A DNA stretch of 58,559 nt from an uncultured Ruminiclostridium sp. (GCA_947629925.1 CANRFO010000016.1:1-58559), one strand, 5' to 3'; shown: positions 18,085 through 26,213, numbered from the stretch's first letter. Translations and numbers: made by a program. Notes: generated by a model not told the origin, from the sequence alone.

Positions 18085-18939
18085 TTAGCCGAAAATTTCG
18101 GCGTACAATGCTACAAAATCCTCCATTTTAAGCTCCTCGGGGCGAGCTGTCGGCTTTATACCGCATTTTGCAAACTTTTCCGACAACTCCTCTTTCGGTA
18201 TCTTCAGTTCTGAGGATACAGGGTTTATCATCTGCTTTCTGCGCTGGGAAAAAGCCGCTCGGATAATGCGGAAAAACAGCTTTTCATCGATCACCTGCGG
18301 ATATTTTCTATCCTTCGCTATATCCAAGCGTATCACCGCCGAGTCAACGTTCGGCGACGGCATGAAGCTTCCCCTTGACACGTTGAACAGACGCTTCGGC
18401 GTACTGTAATAATTCACGGCGGCAGTGAGTGCGCCGCATTCGCGGCTTCCCATAGGCGCACATATCCGCTCTGCGGCTTCACGCTGTACCATCACGGTCA
18501 ACGATCTTATCGGCAGACGTTCTTCAAGCAGTCTCATTATAACAGGGGATGTTATATAATAAGGAAGATTTGCACAGACCACCACTTCTTCATCTGAAAA
18601 ATGCTCTGAAAACAGCGCTTTCAGGTCAAGCTTCATTATATCGTCAAAAACTATCTGAACATTGTCGCAGTCGGCAAGCGTTTCTTCAAGTATAGGTCCG
18701 AGAGTTCGGTCTATTTCCACTGCCACGGTTTTTTTGGAGCGCAGGGCAAGCTCCTTTGTGAGGACTCCTATTCCCGTGCCTATCTCAAGAGAACATACAT
18801 TTTTCTCACAGCCGCCTTGCTCCGCTATTTTAGGGCACACGGAGGGGTTTATGAGAAAGTTCTGACCAAGCGACTTTGTAAAGGAAAAGCCGTGACGGGA
18901 AAAAAGGTCTTTTATAACGCCGATGTCGGTAAGCTCCAT
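18085..18939 (-). CDS. rsmA: 16S rRNA dimethyladenosine transferase (KsgA)
   Basis: 284 aa. It dimethylates the two adjacent adenines of helix 45 in 16S rRNA late in 30S assembly. Motifs in order: SLGQNFLINPSVCPKIAEQ (N-terminal family signature), LEIGTGIGVLTKEL (SAM loop), VAVEIDRTL, and NLPYYITSPVIM (the N6-adenine NLPY motif), followed by the basic AFSQRRKQM and a C-terminal helical domain. Length is standard. It is transcribed with, or close to, spoIIE downstream. Confidence 0.95.
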   Translation of the reverse strand: MELTDIGVIKDLFSRHGFSFTKSLGQNFLINPSVCPKIAEQGGCEKNVCSLEIGTGIGVLTKELALRSKKTVAVEIDRTLGPILEETLADCDNVQIVFDDIMKLDLKALFSEHFSDEEVVVCANLPYYITSPVIMRLLEERLPIRSLTVMVQREAAERICAPMGSRECGALTAAVNYYSTPKRLFNVSRGSFMPSPNVDSAVIRLDIAKDRKYPQVIDEKLFFRIIRAAFSQRRKQMINPVSSELKIPKEELSEKFAKCGIKPTARPEELKMEDFVALYAEIFG

Positions 18940-19009
18940 TTATACGTCCTTTCAGGCTTTTCAGCCTTTGGTTTTACTGCTCCTATTATAATATTTTACG
19001 GCGCTGTTG

Positions 19010-20203
19010 TCAAACGCTCAGGCTTAGCAGGGCTTTCGCAACGCTCTCTCCTATCAGCTCGCCTGTGTACAGCGCCTGTTCAAGCGTATTTCCGTGAGAA
19101 CCTACTTCGATCAGAAGAGAGCCTGTGGTAAGATGCTGATTATACTGGCAATATTCAAATAAAACAGGACGGGTTATGCCGTTCCAGTCGGATTCCATCT
19201 GCTGCTGCAAAAGGCAGGCAAAATGAAAGTTCTTAAGATAATCAGGAACATAATAGTATCCGTCAGAAGCGGCGGAAATTATCATCACCTGCGCAGCCTG
19301 TTTTCCGTTTATTTCGGTAACGGCGGCAACTCGGGTGCCGTCGGATTCCTCAATGCCGTCACGGTGAACGTCCAACACGACCTTTATTGACGGATAGGCT
19401 TCCAGAACCTTTTTCACCGTTTTCTCAGCGCGGTCGTACGAGCCGTTATACATTGGGTAGTCATGGAGCGTTCCGTCATGAATAACACAGATTCCGTTTT
19501 CAGCAAGCTTTTCAGCCATTTTCTGTCCCACTGCGACAACGCTCTGGGACGGGTCTGTGGTTCGGCTGGTGTATGAGCTGTCAAAATAGCCGCTGTTATC
19601 AACAAGATAGCTTTCGCAGGCGTGGGTATGCATGATAAGCACCTGCGGCTCATCTGAAGATCTTTCTATCCTTATGTCCGTGGGGATAAGGGACTGCTCC
19701 CTTACATAGTCGTTATCAAGCTCAGTACAGTTGCGCACCTGTCCGCCGAGAGGAAGGTCAATATAATTATCGCCGTTATTTGAGCCGAAGGTAAGGTCTT
19801 CGACCTCTCCGTCCATGCTGTTGAAAACAGACAGGTCTTCCGTATCGGAGCTGATGTTCTGAGTTATTATGTAGGGATCGGAAGGCTCAGTCTGAGGCTG
19901 AGCCGTTTCGGCAGAAGTGACGGGTTCAGGTCGTGTTTCCTCCGTGATTGGAAGCGTGCGGGACATAAGTTCCGCCTCAACGGTTTGCTGAGGCTCTTTG
20001 GGAGCAGGACGGTACAGGATAAGATCCCCGCCGTCTATTTCCGCAGATTCGGTCACGAAACCGCCTCCTGACGCCGTAAACTCCACCGCAGCCGCAACAA
20101 GGCTGTCCATATCAGGCGGGTCGTTTATTATAGCTGTTACGGTAAAGGGCAGAGAAGCCGCGGCTATCGCGGCGGCTGTGAATTTTAACGCAGTCTTTTT
20201 CAT
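19010..20203 (-). CDS. spoIIP: Stage II sporulation protein P
   Basis: 397 aa. SpoIIP is the amidase/endopeptidase of the DMP complex that thins the septal wall and drives engulfment. The N-terminal hydrophobic segment (about residues 6-26) anchors it in the mother-cell membrane. A low-complexity Glu/Thr/Pro linker follows to about residue 130. The C-terminal catalytic domain has LIMHTHACESYL (zinc-binding HTH..E), VGQKMAEKLAENGI, YDRAEKTVKKVLEAYPSIKVVLDVHRDGI (second zinc ligand region) and IEVGSHGNTLEQA. It sits next to gpr and rpsT, the usual Firmicutes neighbourhood. Confidence 0.93.
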   Translation of the reverse strand: MKKTALKFTAAAIAAASLPFTVTAIINDPPDMDSLVAAAVEFTASGGGFVTESAEIDGGDLILYRPAPKEPQQTVEAELMSRTLPITEETRPEPVTSAETAQPQTEPSDPYIITQNISSDTEDLSVFNSMDGEVEDLTFGSNNGDNYIDLPLGGQVRNCTELDNDYVREQSLIPTDIRIERSSDEPQVLIMHTHACESYLVDNSGYFDSSYTSRTTDPSQSVVAVGQKMAEKLAENGICVIHDGTLHDYPMYNGSYDRAEKTVKKVLEAYPSIKVVLDVHRDGIEESDGTRVAAVTEINGKQAAQVMIISAASDGYYYVPDYLKNFHFACLLQQQMESDWNGITRPVLFEYCQYNQHLTTGSLLIEVGSHGNTLEQALYTGELIGESVAKALLSLSV

Positions 20204-20260
20204 TATAAGTCCTCCTTTTTATTTTCTTCAATATTTATATGCCGAAAGGACGTCTTTATG

Positions 20261-21067
20261 TCAGAAAAGGAGCCTGCTTATGTCTTCAGGCGACAATGCG
20301 GGATTTAAAGCGGCGTTTATTCCCAAGGAAATAATTTCTGCGCAGTCTTTTATCACAGAATCTATATTCTTCGGAGTTACCATCATATCGGAATTTACGT
20401 TTTCTGCGATATTATCCAGATCTATCACTGTGGGAACGCCTACGGCTATCACTTTAGCACCCATTATGGCGGAGTCCAGCGGTTTGCGGTCCCCTCCGAC
20501 GCCGCTCCCGGGCGCTATTCCCGTATCGGTAAGCTGTACGGCAGTTCCGAGATGAGAAAAATCCGTACACGCCAGACTGTCTACCGCTATAACAGCGGCG
20601 GGAAGAATGTTCGACGCGATATAACGAAGGCGGTCGGTGCTTTCCAGTCCTGTCTGAGCCATAACGCCCGTTTCAATAACATAAACGGGACGCAGTCCGA
20701 GCTGCGCAAATTCGGGAACAGACGACAGATGGGCGGTGGCGGGAATAAGGCGTACCGTGCGCGGTCCCAGACTATCAGGGGTAACGGAGATGTTTCCCAA
20801 GCCCGCCACCATAACGCGCTCCCACTGTGCGCAAGGCTTCATAAGCTCTGTGATATAATGAGCCAGCGCACGGGCGCAGACATATTTGTTTTTATCGGCA
20901 CAGTTCAGGGTGATGTATTTTCCAGCGGGCTTTCCTATTATTGACACAGCCTGATGACCCAATGTTATTTCAGTCACCTTTACGCCTTCATATTCGGTAT
21001 CTGTCAGCTCAAAGCCTTTTTCTTCAACATCAGCGGTAAATTCCGCGGCAAGGTCTGTACGTTTCAT
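20261..21067 (-). CDS. gpr: GPR germination endopeptidase
   Basis: 268 aa from the ATG at 21067, which has GAAAGGAAAT upstream; the longer reading to 21160 has a non-conserved leader. GPR degrades small acid-soluble spore proteins at germination to free amino acids and DNA. Recognisable blocks: RTDLAAEF near the start (zymogen region), VMVAGLGNISVTPDSLGPRTV, VYVIETGVMAQTG, VIAVDSLACTDFSHLGTAVQLTDTGI and GIAPGSGVGGDRKPL. Located between spoIIP and rpsT and transcribed away from rpsT, as in many Clostridia. Probably under forespore control, though no sigma-G promoter was clear. Confidence 0.93.
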   Translation of the reverse strand: MKRTDLAAEFTADVEEKGFELTDTEYEGVKVTEITLGHQAVSIIGKPAGKYITLNCADKNKYVCARALAHYITELMKPCAQWERVMVAGLGNISVTPDSLGPRTVRLIPATAHLSSVPEFAQLGLRPVYVIETGVMAQTGLESTDRLRYIASNILPAAVIAVDSLACTDFSHLGTAVQLTDTGIAPGSGVGGDRKPLDSAIMGAKVIAVGVPTVIDLDNIAENVNSDMMVTPKNIDSVIKDCAEIISLGINAALNPALSPEDISRLLF

Positions 21068-21185
21068 TTTATTTCCTTTCAAAGTTCTGAAAATCGGTAT
21101 TTTGCACAATATAATATCACATTGATATTGTTTTTTTCTTTGTTTTGTTAAAATATACAAAATACAAAAAAAATTTTAAAAGGAC

Positions 21186-21214
21186 TTGAATTTTACGCGC
21201 TGTTGTGCTATAAT
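21186..21214 (+). promoter_or_regulatory. Sigma-A-type promoter of rpsT
   Basis: TTGAAT (21186-21191), 17-bp spacer, TATAAT (21209-21214), leaving a leader of about 85 nt before rpsT. The long leader could carry the S20 autoregulatory structure. Confidence 0.75.
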
Positions 21215-21305
21215 TTTATTGTTTGCCGAAACGATAACAGCGTTTTGGATATAAGTACCGTTAAATATTGACATATTTATGATTTTCGTACAGGGAGGTG
21301 TAAAA

Positions 21306-21551
21306 ATGCCTAATATCAAATCCGCAAAGAAAAGAGTTCTGGTTTCAAAGGTAAGACAGGAGCGCAATAAGGCTGCAAAGTCCGAGCTTAAAACCGTTAT
21401 GAAACGTGCAAGAGCCGAAGGCGCAGACGCTGAGGCAAGACTTGCGGCAGTGAAGAAGCTGGACAAGTCTGCAGCAAAGGGTCTTATCCACAAGAACAAG
21501 GCTGCTCGTCTTAAATCAAGACTTGCTAAGAAAGCGGCAGCTTCCGCTTGA
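21306..21551 (+). CDS. rpsT: 30S ribosomal protein S20
   Basis: 81 aa from the ATG at 21306 ([11 protein letters not shown]), with GGGAGGTG upstream; an in-frame ATG at 21279 precedes the ribosome site and is not the start. S20 binds 16S rRNA near the bottom of the 30S body. The sequence is all-helical and rich in Lys/Arg/Ala ([37 protein letters not shown]), as expected. It is transcribed divergently from gpr and ends ahead of a hairpin terminator. Confidence 0.96.
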   Translation: MPNIKSAKKRVLVSKVRQERNKAAKSELKTVMKRARAEGADAEARLAAVKKLDKSAAKGLIHKNKAARLKSRLAKKAAASA

Positions 21552-21575
21552 CCTATATTTATATATGGTTCTGTG

Positions 21576-21610
21576 AAAAGCGTACTTCAGGGTATGCTTT
21601 TTCTTTTTGC
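21576..21610 (+). terminator. Terminator of rpsT
   Basis: AAAAGCGTAC (21576-21585) pairs with GTATGCTTTT (21592-21601, one G-U pair), followed by TCTTTTTG. Confidence 0.65.
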
Positions 21611-21671
21611 ACTGTTTATGACTAAAAAACCGTTATGAGGCATTTTTTAGTGTGATCTTTCAGCAAAAAAT

Positions 21672-21702
21672 AAAGCAGTCGGAAAACCGACTGCTTTTTG
21701 CT
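21672..21702. terminator. Strong hairpin terminator downstream of the SGNH lipoprotein gene
   Basis: AAAGCAGTCGG (21672-21682) and CCGACTGCTTT (21687-21697) form a perfect 11-bp stem with a 4-nt loop. A-rich and T-rich flanks let it work in both directions; it lies 11 bp beyond the minus-strand gene's stop. Confidence 0.75.
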
Positions 21703-21713
21703 TTATGAAATTG

Positions 21714-23087
21714 TCAGCTTATTGCAAGACCTGTTATATAAATTATTGAAGAAGAGCCTGTATCAAGGGGAACGATCTCCACTGTATGAGTTCCGCTTTC
21801 GGCAAAGGAAACTATTTCGGCGGCTTCGGTGTAGCTGCCCCATCCGCCGGGGAAGTTGGCGTCAATAGTGGTCATAAGCTCTCCGTCAACGTATACTTCA
21901 AGCTGAGGACCTTTATCAACCACTTCGCTGTAAAGAAGCCCTATGTTCTTTGCCTCTACGTTTTCAAATACGAGCCTTGCGCCATTGAAGCTTCCGTTTA
22001 CACGCGCCTGCCAATAACCTGTGAAGTTTCCGAAAACGCCTTCCTTGTTTGTGACAAATGTTCCTGTTTCATCTATCGCTTCGCAATTTGCGGGAGTCAG
22101 GAGAGTAGCGTCGGCGTAAACGTCCTTGGTGACGGGAGTTGAAAAATCGCTTTCACTGCCGCTTATGCTGTCCTTGTTCTCGTTTACCTTTTCAAGATAA
22201 TGAGTGATTATTTCGGTAAGCACCTTGTGTCCTGCGGTGTTGGGGTGGATGTTGTCGTCGGAAATATCTTTCCAAGTGATATAACCCTGTTTTATAACGT
22301 GCAGGATAGCGTTCCTGTATGAAATAAAGGGAAGGTCATATTGCACCGCTATGCTGTAATGCTGGTTCTGGAAGCTCGCGCCGCTGTCCTGAGTCATTCC
22401 GATGCAAACTATCGCAGGCTTGCTTTCAGCGTTCCATATCTTGCGAAGAAGGCTGTCGTAGCTGTTTATATTGCGCTGAGTGTTTTCTGTGGTGTCGTTT
22501 ACGGAAAACTCCACGAACACAATATCGGGAGACTGGCTGAGAACGTCACGGTCAACCCTGTGAACGCCGATATATGAGCCTGTGGCGCCTATACCTGCGC
22601 GCAGATAGTTTATAGTCGCGTCGGGAAATGTGCTTTCAAACCAATTGGTAACAAGGCGGGCGTAGCAGCCGTCGTCGCCTGCGGAGGTTCCCTGTGTTAT
22701 TGAACCGCCGATGTAGGCAACGGTGATCTCTTCTCCTGCCTCGGCTCTTTTCATCATTTCGGCAAGACGGACCTGATTTCCTACGTTCAGCTCCGATAAA
22801 GCGACCATTTTATCGGTTATGCCGTCGGATATAACGTATTCTGTGTCCTCGACGCCGTCCGCGTAGCTTGTGTCGTTAGTATCCTTTACGCTCAGCTCCG
22901 CGCTGTTGTCGGCAGTAGCGGGAGTATTTCCGCCTTCAGTATTCACATCTGCTCCTCCGTTATTATCAGATTGGTTTTCAGACACGGTACCGTCTGCCGA
23001 TCCGTTTCCGCCGCTGTTGTCGCATGCCGCGAAAGTCAGCATCAATGAAGCGGAAAGAATGAGCGCCGCTATCTTTTTCATTTTCAT
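21714..23087 (-). CDS. Secreted SGNH/GDSL-hydrolase lipoprotein
   Basis: 457 aa from the ATG at 23087, behind AAAGGAAG. A lipoprotein signal peptide ends in LTFAAC, so the protein is anchored outside the membrane. After a Ser/Asn/Gly-rich linker (about residues 25-80) comes an SGNH esterase domain: VAYIGGSITQG (block I with the nucleophile Ser), FVEFSVNDT (the Asn block) and DNIHPNTAGH (the Asp/His block). The last 120 residues are a beta-sandwich-like domain resembling the jelly-roll part of CE2/CE3 relatives. It is probably an esterase deacetylating plant polysaccharide. It is divergent from the second SGNH gene, with back-to-back promoters. Confidence 0.82.
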   Translation of the reverse strand: MKMKKIAALILSASLMLTFAACDNSGGNGSADGTVSENQSDNNGGADVNTEGGNTPATADNSAELSVKDTNDTSYADGVEDTEYVISDGITDKMVALSELNVGNQVRLAEMMKRAEAGEEITVAYIGGSITQGTSAGDDGCYARLVTNWFESTFPDATINYLRAGIGATGSYIGVHRVDRDVLSQSPDIVFVEFSVNDTTENTQRNINSYDSLLRKIWNAESKPAIVCIGMTQDSGASFQNQHYSIAVQYDLPFISYRNAILHVIKQGYITWKDISDDNIHPNTAGHKVLTEIITHYLEKVNENKDSISGSESDFSTPVTKDVYADATLLTPANCEAIDETGTFVTNKEGVFGNFTGYWQARVNGSFNGARLVFENVEAKNIGLLYSEVVDKGPQLEVYVDGELMTTIDANFPGGWGSYTEAAEIVSFAESGTHTVEIVPLDTGSSSIIYITGLAIS

Positions 23088-23133
23088 TTTCTTTCTTCCT
23101 TTCAACAGTGAAAAGTATGTTTTCTGTGAAACA

Positions 23134-23162
23134 AATATAGCAGAATTTTACAAAAAAGTCAA
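23134..23162 (-). promoter_or_regulatory. Sigma-A-type promoter of the SGNH lipoprotein gene
   Basis: On the minus strand TTGACT (23162-23157), 17-bp spacer, TATATT (23139-23134), 47 bp before the start codon. The divergent promoter begins 10 bp further on. Confidence 0.7.
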
Positions 23163-23171
23163 TACAGTTTA

Positions 23172-23200
23172 TTGATTTCGGATATTTTTTGTGGTAAGAT
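23172..23200 (+). promoter_or_regulatory. Sigma-A-type promoter of the CE2-like esterase gene
   Basis: TTGATT (23172-23177), 17-bp spacer, TAAGAT (23195-23200), 58 bp before the start codon. It is back-to-back with the promoter at 23134-23162. Confidence 0.65.
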
Positions 23201-23258
23201 AAAAGAAAAGGAAAGCCGTTGTAAAATATGAAAAAGTTCTTTTAAACAGGAGGATAAT

Positions 23259-24320
23259 ATGAAAATCACGGCAGACAACAAAGCTTTTGTTTACACGGGA
23301 AGAATCGATTTTGAAAATCCTGCGGAGCCGCTTATGATCTATGCGGGAAGCATGGCGGAGACAAAATTCACAGGAAGCTCCATAGGTATATATGTAAAAA
23401 ATCAGTCTATGTCCGTTTACTCAGCTATCGGCGTGTTGGTGGACAATGTGCAGTATAAAATCGAACTTTCCGACAGCGATTACGAGCAGTTTTTTGAAAT
23501 CCCCGCCGTGCTTAACGAAGGGGAGCATGCGCTTACGGTATTCAAAAGGCAGGCGGCGGCGCATTATTTCAGGTTCTGCGGGATAGAGACCGACGACGGC
23601 GCGGCGGTTTTTGCTCCCGAAAAAAATTATTCCCTGAAAATAGACGTTTACGGCGACAGTGTTTCGGCAGGTGAAGTGACTGAGGCGTTCAACTATGAAG
23701 GCTGCTGCGACCCTGAAGACCATAACGGCTTTTATGACAACAGCTGGTTCAGCTACCCGCTCATACTGGGAAGAAGGCTGAACGCTCAGGTTTACGACAA
23801 CTCACAGGGCGGAATCGCACTTTTTGATAAAACAGGGTATTTCTGCGGTCCTGACAGAGAAACTCTGAGAGGCGTCGAAAGCACTTATGACAAGCTGAGC
23901 TATGTTCCGTATTCAAGGCAGGGGCTGACCGAATGGGATTTTTCACGCTTTACTCCCGACCTTGTTATAATCGCTGTGGGGCAGAATGACCCTAATCCCT
24001 GCGAAGAAGAAACAAAAGATGAAAAATATATCAGAAAATGGAAAGACAAATATAAGGAAATAATAGCTGATTTAAAATCAAAATATAGTAAAAACACAAG
24101 GTTCCTGATGATACTCACTGTTCTTATGCATTATCCCAGATGGGACAGTTATCTTGAAGAAATTCAGGAAGAGCTCAACGACGATACTGTAAGGCACTAT
24201 ACGTTCAGGCGCTGCGGCACCGCTACGCCGGGTCACCCGAGGCTGACGGAGCAAACGGAAATGGCGGAAGAACTCAGTACATACATAAGGAATTGGTTTG
24301 AGGCAGGCGGCAATAAATAA
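23259..24320 (+). CDS. CE2-like SGNH esterase, cytoplasmic
   Basis: 353 aa, start after AGGAGGATAAT. The N-terminal 110 residues are a jelly-roll domain (TGRIDFENPAEPLMIYAGS) and the rest an SGNH hydrolase fold: IDVYGDSVSAG (nucleophile Ser, about residue 136), NSQGGIAL, and VIIAVGQNDPNP (Asn block). This two-domain order is that of carbohydrate esterase family 2, which removes acetyl groups from plant polysaccharides. At the C-terminus the usual DxxHP motif appears as PGHPRLTEQTEMAEEL, so the His is present while the Asp is not obvious; CE2 enzymes often use a Ser-His dyad. No signal peptide is seen, so it probably acts on imported oligosaccharides. Confidence 0.78.
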   Translation: MKITADNKAFVYTGRIDFENPAEPLMIYAGSMAETKFTGSSIGIYVKNQSMSVYSAIGVLVDNVQYKIELSDSDYEQFFEIPAVLNEGEHALTVFKRQAAAHYFRFCGIETDDGAAVFAPEKNYSLKIDVYGDSVSAGEVTEAFNYEGCCDPEDHNGFYDNSWFSYPLILGRRLNAQVYDNSQGGIALFDKTGYFCGPDRETLRGVESTYDKLSYVPYSRQGLTEWDFSRFTPDLVIIAVGQNDPNPCEEETKDEKYIRKWKDKYKEIIADLKSKYSKNTRFLMILTVLMHYPRWDSYLEEIQEELNDDTVRHYTFRRCGTATPGHPRLTEQTEMAEELSTYIRNWFEAGGNK

Positions 24321-24392
24321 ATCGAGGATAACGCAAATAGGTTTTCACTCACTGAGCGGTAAGCTTCTTTCCGCGATATATTTTGTTATAAA

Positions 24393-24432
24393 AATGACCA
24401 CGGTTTTATATAACCGCGGTCATTTTTTTTGG
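24393..24432 (+). terminator. Terminator of the CE2-like esterase gene
   Basis: AATGACCACGGTT (24393-24405) pairs with AACCGCGGTCATT (24412-24424, one mismatch), followed by a run of eight T. Confidence 0.75.
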
Positions 24433-24455
24433 AAAAACATATTATTATCTGCACT

Positions 24456-24683
24456 TTAAAGTTCGCCTTTGCGAAAAGCTTCTTTCGCTTCCTCTCGGTT
24501 CATTCCCATTTTGTACGCTTTTCTCATTTGGTTAAGGCTCATTATGTTGGCGCCGCCTGCGTAGTCGGGATGTTCTTCTTGATACCCATCGTTTTCCCAA
24601 CCGCATACCTCGCATATATCAAAGTCGTCATGTTCTTCAAACTCATACTTGCCGCAAACAGGACATTTAAGCTTTTCCGTCAT
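24456..24683 (-). CDS. Cysteine-rich CPCC protein (cassette 1), candidate orphan immunity protein
   Basis: 75 aa from the ATG at 24683 (AGGAGG eight bases upstream). It has the Cys_rich_CPCC pattern CPVCGKYEF...DICEVCGW, a small zinc ribbon, then HPDYAGGANIMSLNQMRKAYK and a basic helical tail ending AFRKGEL. About 70 of 75 residues equal the CPCC protein at 36719-36946, which follows a phage toxin. The gene is the last unit of a minus-strand tandem array of CPCC and small helical genes. Function is not established for the family; an immunity role is inferred from the phage copy's position. Confidence 0.8.
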   Translation of the reverse strand: MTEKLKCPVCGKYEFEEHDDFDICEVCGWENDGYQEEHPDYAGGANIMSLNQMRKAYKMGMNREEAKEAFRKGEL

Positions 24684-24709
24684 GTTTATATCCTCCTTTT
24701 CTGTCATCA

Positions 24710-24907
24710 TCATAACCCGCGCAAATCATCAATTTTATCATCAACATCTGAAGTAGTAACATCGGGTGTATTTTCTATATATTCGATCATCTGCTCTACC
24801 AAGTTGTTTCTTTTTGATAAAAGCAATATTACTTCAACAAAATCTTCATAGGAATCTTTTACATCAATAAGAAGTTTTTTTAATTTTTGCTCAGAATTTT
24901 GTAATAT
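24710..24907 (-). pseudogene. Small helical array protein lacking a start codon
   Basis: An open frame of 65 codons encodes LQNSEQKLKKLLIDVKDSY... and ends SDVDDKIDDLRGL. It is clearly related to the neighbouring 66-77-aa helical proteins. Its first codon is ATA where the sister gene at 25192 has ATG in the same context (ATATTACAAAATTC versus ATGTTACAAAATTC), so it is either decayed by one base or uses a rare start. It lies 26 bp before the CPCC gene of cassette 1. Confidence 0.55.
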
Positions 24908-24918
24908 ATCTAATCCCT

Positions 24919-24957
24919 TTAAAGTTTGCCTTTGCGAAAAGCTTCGGCGGCTTCCTC
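24919..24957 (-). pseudogene. C-terminal remnant of a CPCC gene
   Basis: Twelve codons reading EEAAEAFRKGKL followed by a stop match the tail of the intact CPCC proteins (EEAKKAFRKGEL). The remnant directly follows the stop of the 77-aa gene, so a whole CPCC gene was lost here except for its end. Confidence 0.6.
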
Positions 24958-24958
24958 A

Positions 24959-25192
24959 TTATTCCACAACAATATTTTTGCTGATTCGCAAAACGCTCCC
25001 ACATTTATCACATATAAAATCACAAGAAGCCGATAAATTTTCGGCATATGTTATATATTTTCCGCATCGGCAGTCCAAGCAAGTTATTTGTTCGCCTTTT
25101 TGCAACCGTCGGATAAGTTCTGCGACATCATCATAGGAATCGGTAATATCAGTAAGGAGTTCGTAAGATTTTTGTTCAGAATTTTGTAACAT
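24959..25192 (-). CDS. Small array protein with C-terminal zinc ribbon
   Basis: 77 aa. The first 30 residues (MLQNSEQKSYELLTDITDSYDDVAELI) share the start of the helical array proteins, but the rest is a four-cysteine zinc ribbon (CLDCRCGKYI...CDFICDKCGSVL). It appears to be a chimera of a helical-protein start with another ribbon domain. Shine-Dalgarno AAAGGGAG precedes the ATG. It lies 14 bp after the preceding CPCC gene. No known function. Confidence 0.6.
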   Translation of the reverse strand: MLQNSEQKSYELLTDITDSYDDVAELIRRLQKGEQITCLDCRCGKYITYAENLSASCDFICDKCGSVLRISKNIVVE

Positions 25193-25206
25193 ATCTAAAT
25201 CTCCCT

Positions 25207-25443
25207 TTAAAGTTCGCCTTTGCGAAAAGCTTTTTTTGCTTCCTCGCGGCTCATTCCCATTTTGTACGCTTTTCTCATTTGGTTAAGGCTCATGATATTT
25301 GCGCCGCCTGCGTAGTCGGGGTCATTTTCCTGAACATTATCATCTTCCCAACCGCATACTTCACAAATATCAAAACTCCCATGAAACTCAAACTCATACT
25401 GTCCACATACGGGACACATATGTCTGTCATTATTTTTTGCCAT
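25207..25443 (-). CDS. Cysteine-rich CPCC protein (cassette 2)
   Basis: 78 aa: MAKNNDRHMCPVCGQYEF...DICEVCGWEDD, then DPDYAGGANIMSLNQMRKAYKMGMSREEAKKAFRKGEL. It has the same zinc-ribbon pattern as the other CPCC proteins, with differences concentrated between the cysteine pairs and around residues 33-42, where specificity would be expected to lie. Start behind AAAGGGGGTAT. Preceded by a short remnant of a helical-protein gene. Confidence 0.78.
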   Translation of the reverse strand: MAKNNDRHMCPVCGQYEFEFHGSFDICEVCGWEDDNVQENDPDYAGGANIMSLNQMRKAYKMGMSREEAKKAFRKGEL

Positions 25444-25446
25444 GTT

Positions 25447-25485
25447 TTATACCCCCTTTAACTCAGCGATTTTCTCTAAAACCAT
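25447..25485 (-). pseudogene. C-terminal remnant of a small helical array gene
   Basis: The codons MVLEKIAELKGV plus stop are identical to the end of the 66-aa protein encoded at 26013-26213, including the sequence up to the next start codon. It marks a recombination scar between repeated cassettes. Confidence 0.6.
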
Positions 25486-25531
25486 TAAGGAAAAATATAA
25501 ATATTTTGTTCTCCTATATGATATGTGCAGA

Positions 25532-25753
25532 TTACAGTCCTCGAAATTCGCATGATTTTTCAATTATGTCAGAAGAAGTAAGTTCAGTGGAACTGCTTTC
25601 TATATACTCAATCATTTTATCTGTATAGCCGTACTCTTTTGCAAAATATACTTGGATTTTAACAAAATCCGCATAAGTATCGGAAATATTCTCCAACAGT
25701 TTTTTTAATTTCTGTTCATCCTCGGTTAAATTTTCAAAATTAAAATTCGGCAT
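25532..25753 (-). CDS. Small helical array protein
   Basis: 73 aa, predicted all-helical, acidic (MPNFNFENLTEDEQKLKKLLENISDTYADFVK...). It shares the pattern (K)LLxxIxDxYxDFV...NNxxxxMIEYIExxxxxTTSDxxxK with the other non-CPCC members. The start is preceded by AAAGGGG. Located 19 bp downstream of the CPCC gene of cassette 3. Not recognised as a named family; the constant pairing with CPCC genes suggests a joint role. Confidence 0.6.
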   Translation of the reverse strand: MPNFNFENLTEDEQKLKKLLENISDTYADFVKIQVYFAKEYGYTDKMIEYIESSSTELTSSDIIEKSCEFRGL

Positions 25754-25772
25754 ATTTGATTGCTTTTCCCCT

Positions 25773-26009
25773 TTAAAACTCGCCGTTTCTGTATGCCTTT
25801 TCAGCTTGTAAAACGGTCATTCCTGATTTGTACGCTTTTTTTGCTTGGTTAAGGCTTATTATGTTGGCACCGCCTGCGTAGTCGGGACGTTCTTCTTGTA
25901 ACCAATCATCTTCCCAACCACACACTTCACAGATATCGTTACTGCCATATGTTTCAAATTCATATTTTCCACATACTGGGCACATATGACTGTCATTATT
26001 TTTTGCCAT
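25773..26009 (-). CDS. Cysteine-rich CPCC protein (cassette 3)
   Basis: 78 aa: MAKNNDSHMCPVCGKYEFETYGSNDICEVCGWEDDWLQEERPDYAGGANIISLNQAKKAYKSG... It keeps both CxxC pairs but diverges from its sisters in the last 25 residues (MTVLQAEKAYRNGEF). Start behind AAAGGGGGTAT; the ATG lies 4 bp past the stop of the 66-aa gene, so translation is probably coupled. Confidence 0.78.
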   Translation of the reverse strand: MAKNNDSHMCPVCGKYEFETYGSNDICEVCGWEDDWLQEERPDYAGGANIISLNQAKKAYKSGMTVLQAEKAYRNGEF

Positions 26010-26012
26010 GTT

Positions 26013-26213
26013 TTATACCCCCTTTAACTCAGCGATTTTCTCTAACACCATTGAGGTAGTAGCATCAGGTGTATTTCTCATAAACTCAATAAGTGGTTCA
26101 ATAAAATTGTTTCTTTTTGCTGTATTGGTTATATCTTCAGCAAAACTTCCATAAACATCGGGGAGTCCCTCAAATAATCCTTTCAAAATTTCCTCTTTAG
26201 ATGGTTCAGGCAT
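26013..26213 (-). CDS. Small helical array protein, first gene of the cassette array
   Basis: 66 aa from the ATG at 26213, chosen for GGAGGAAAAT upstream. All-helical: MPEPSKEEILKGLFEGLPDVYGSFAEDI...NNFIEPLIEFMRNTPDATTSMVLEKIAELKGV. It shares the NTPDxTTSxVxxKI motif with the decayed copy at 24710-24907. It heads the minus-strand array, with CPCC cassette 3 four bases downstream. Confidence 0.6.
   Translation of the reverse strand: MPEPSKEEILKGLFEGLPDVYGSFAEDITNTAKRNNFIEPLIEFMRNTPDATTSMVLEKIAELKGV

Noticed and set aside
20261-21160. Longer GPR reading from the ATG at 21160
   Set aside because: The extra 31 codons are AT-rich leader without a ribosome site; GAAAGGAAAT before the ATG at 21067 fixes the start.
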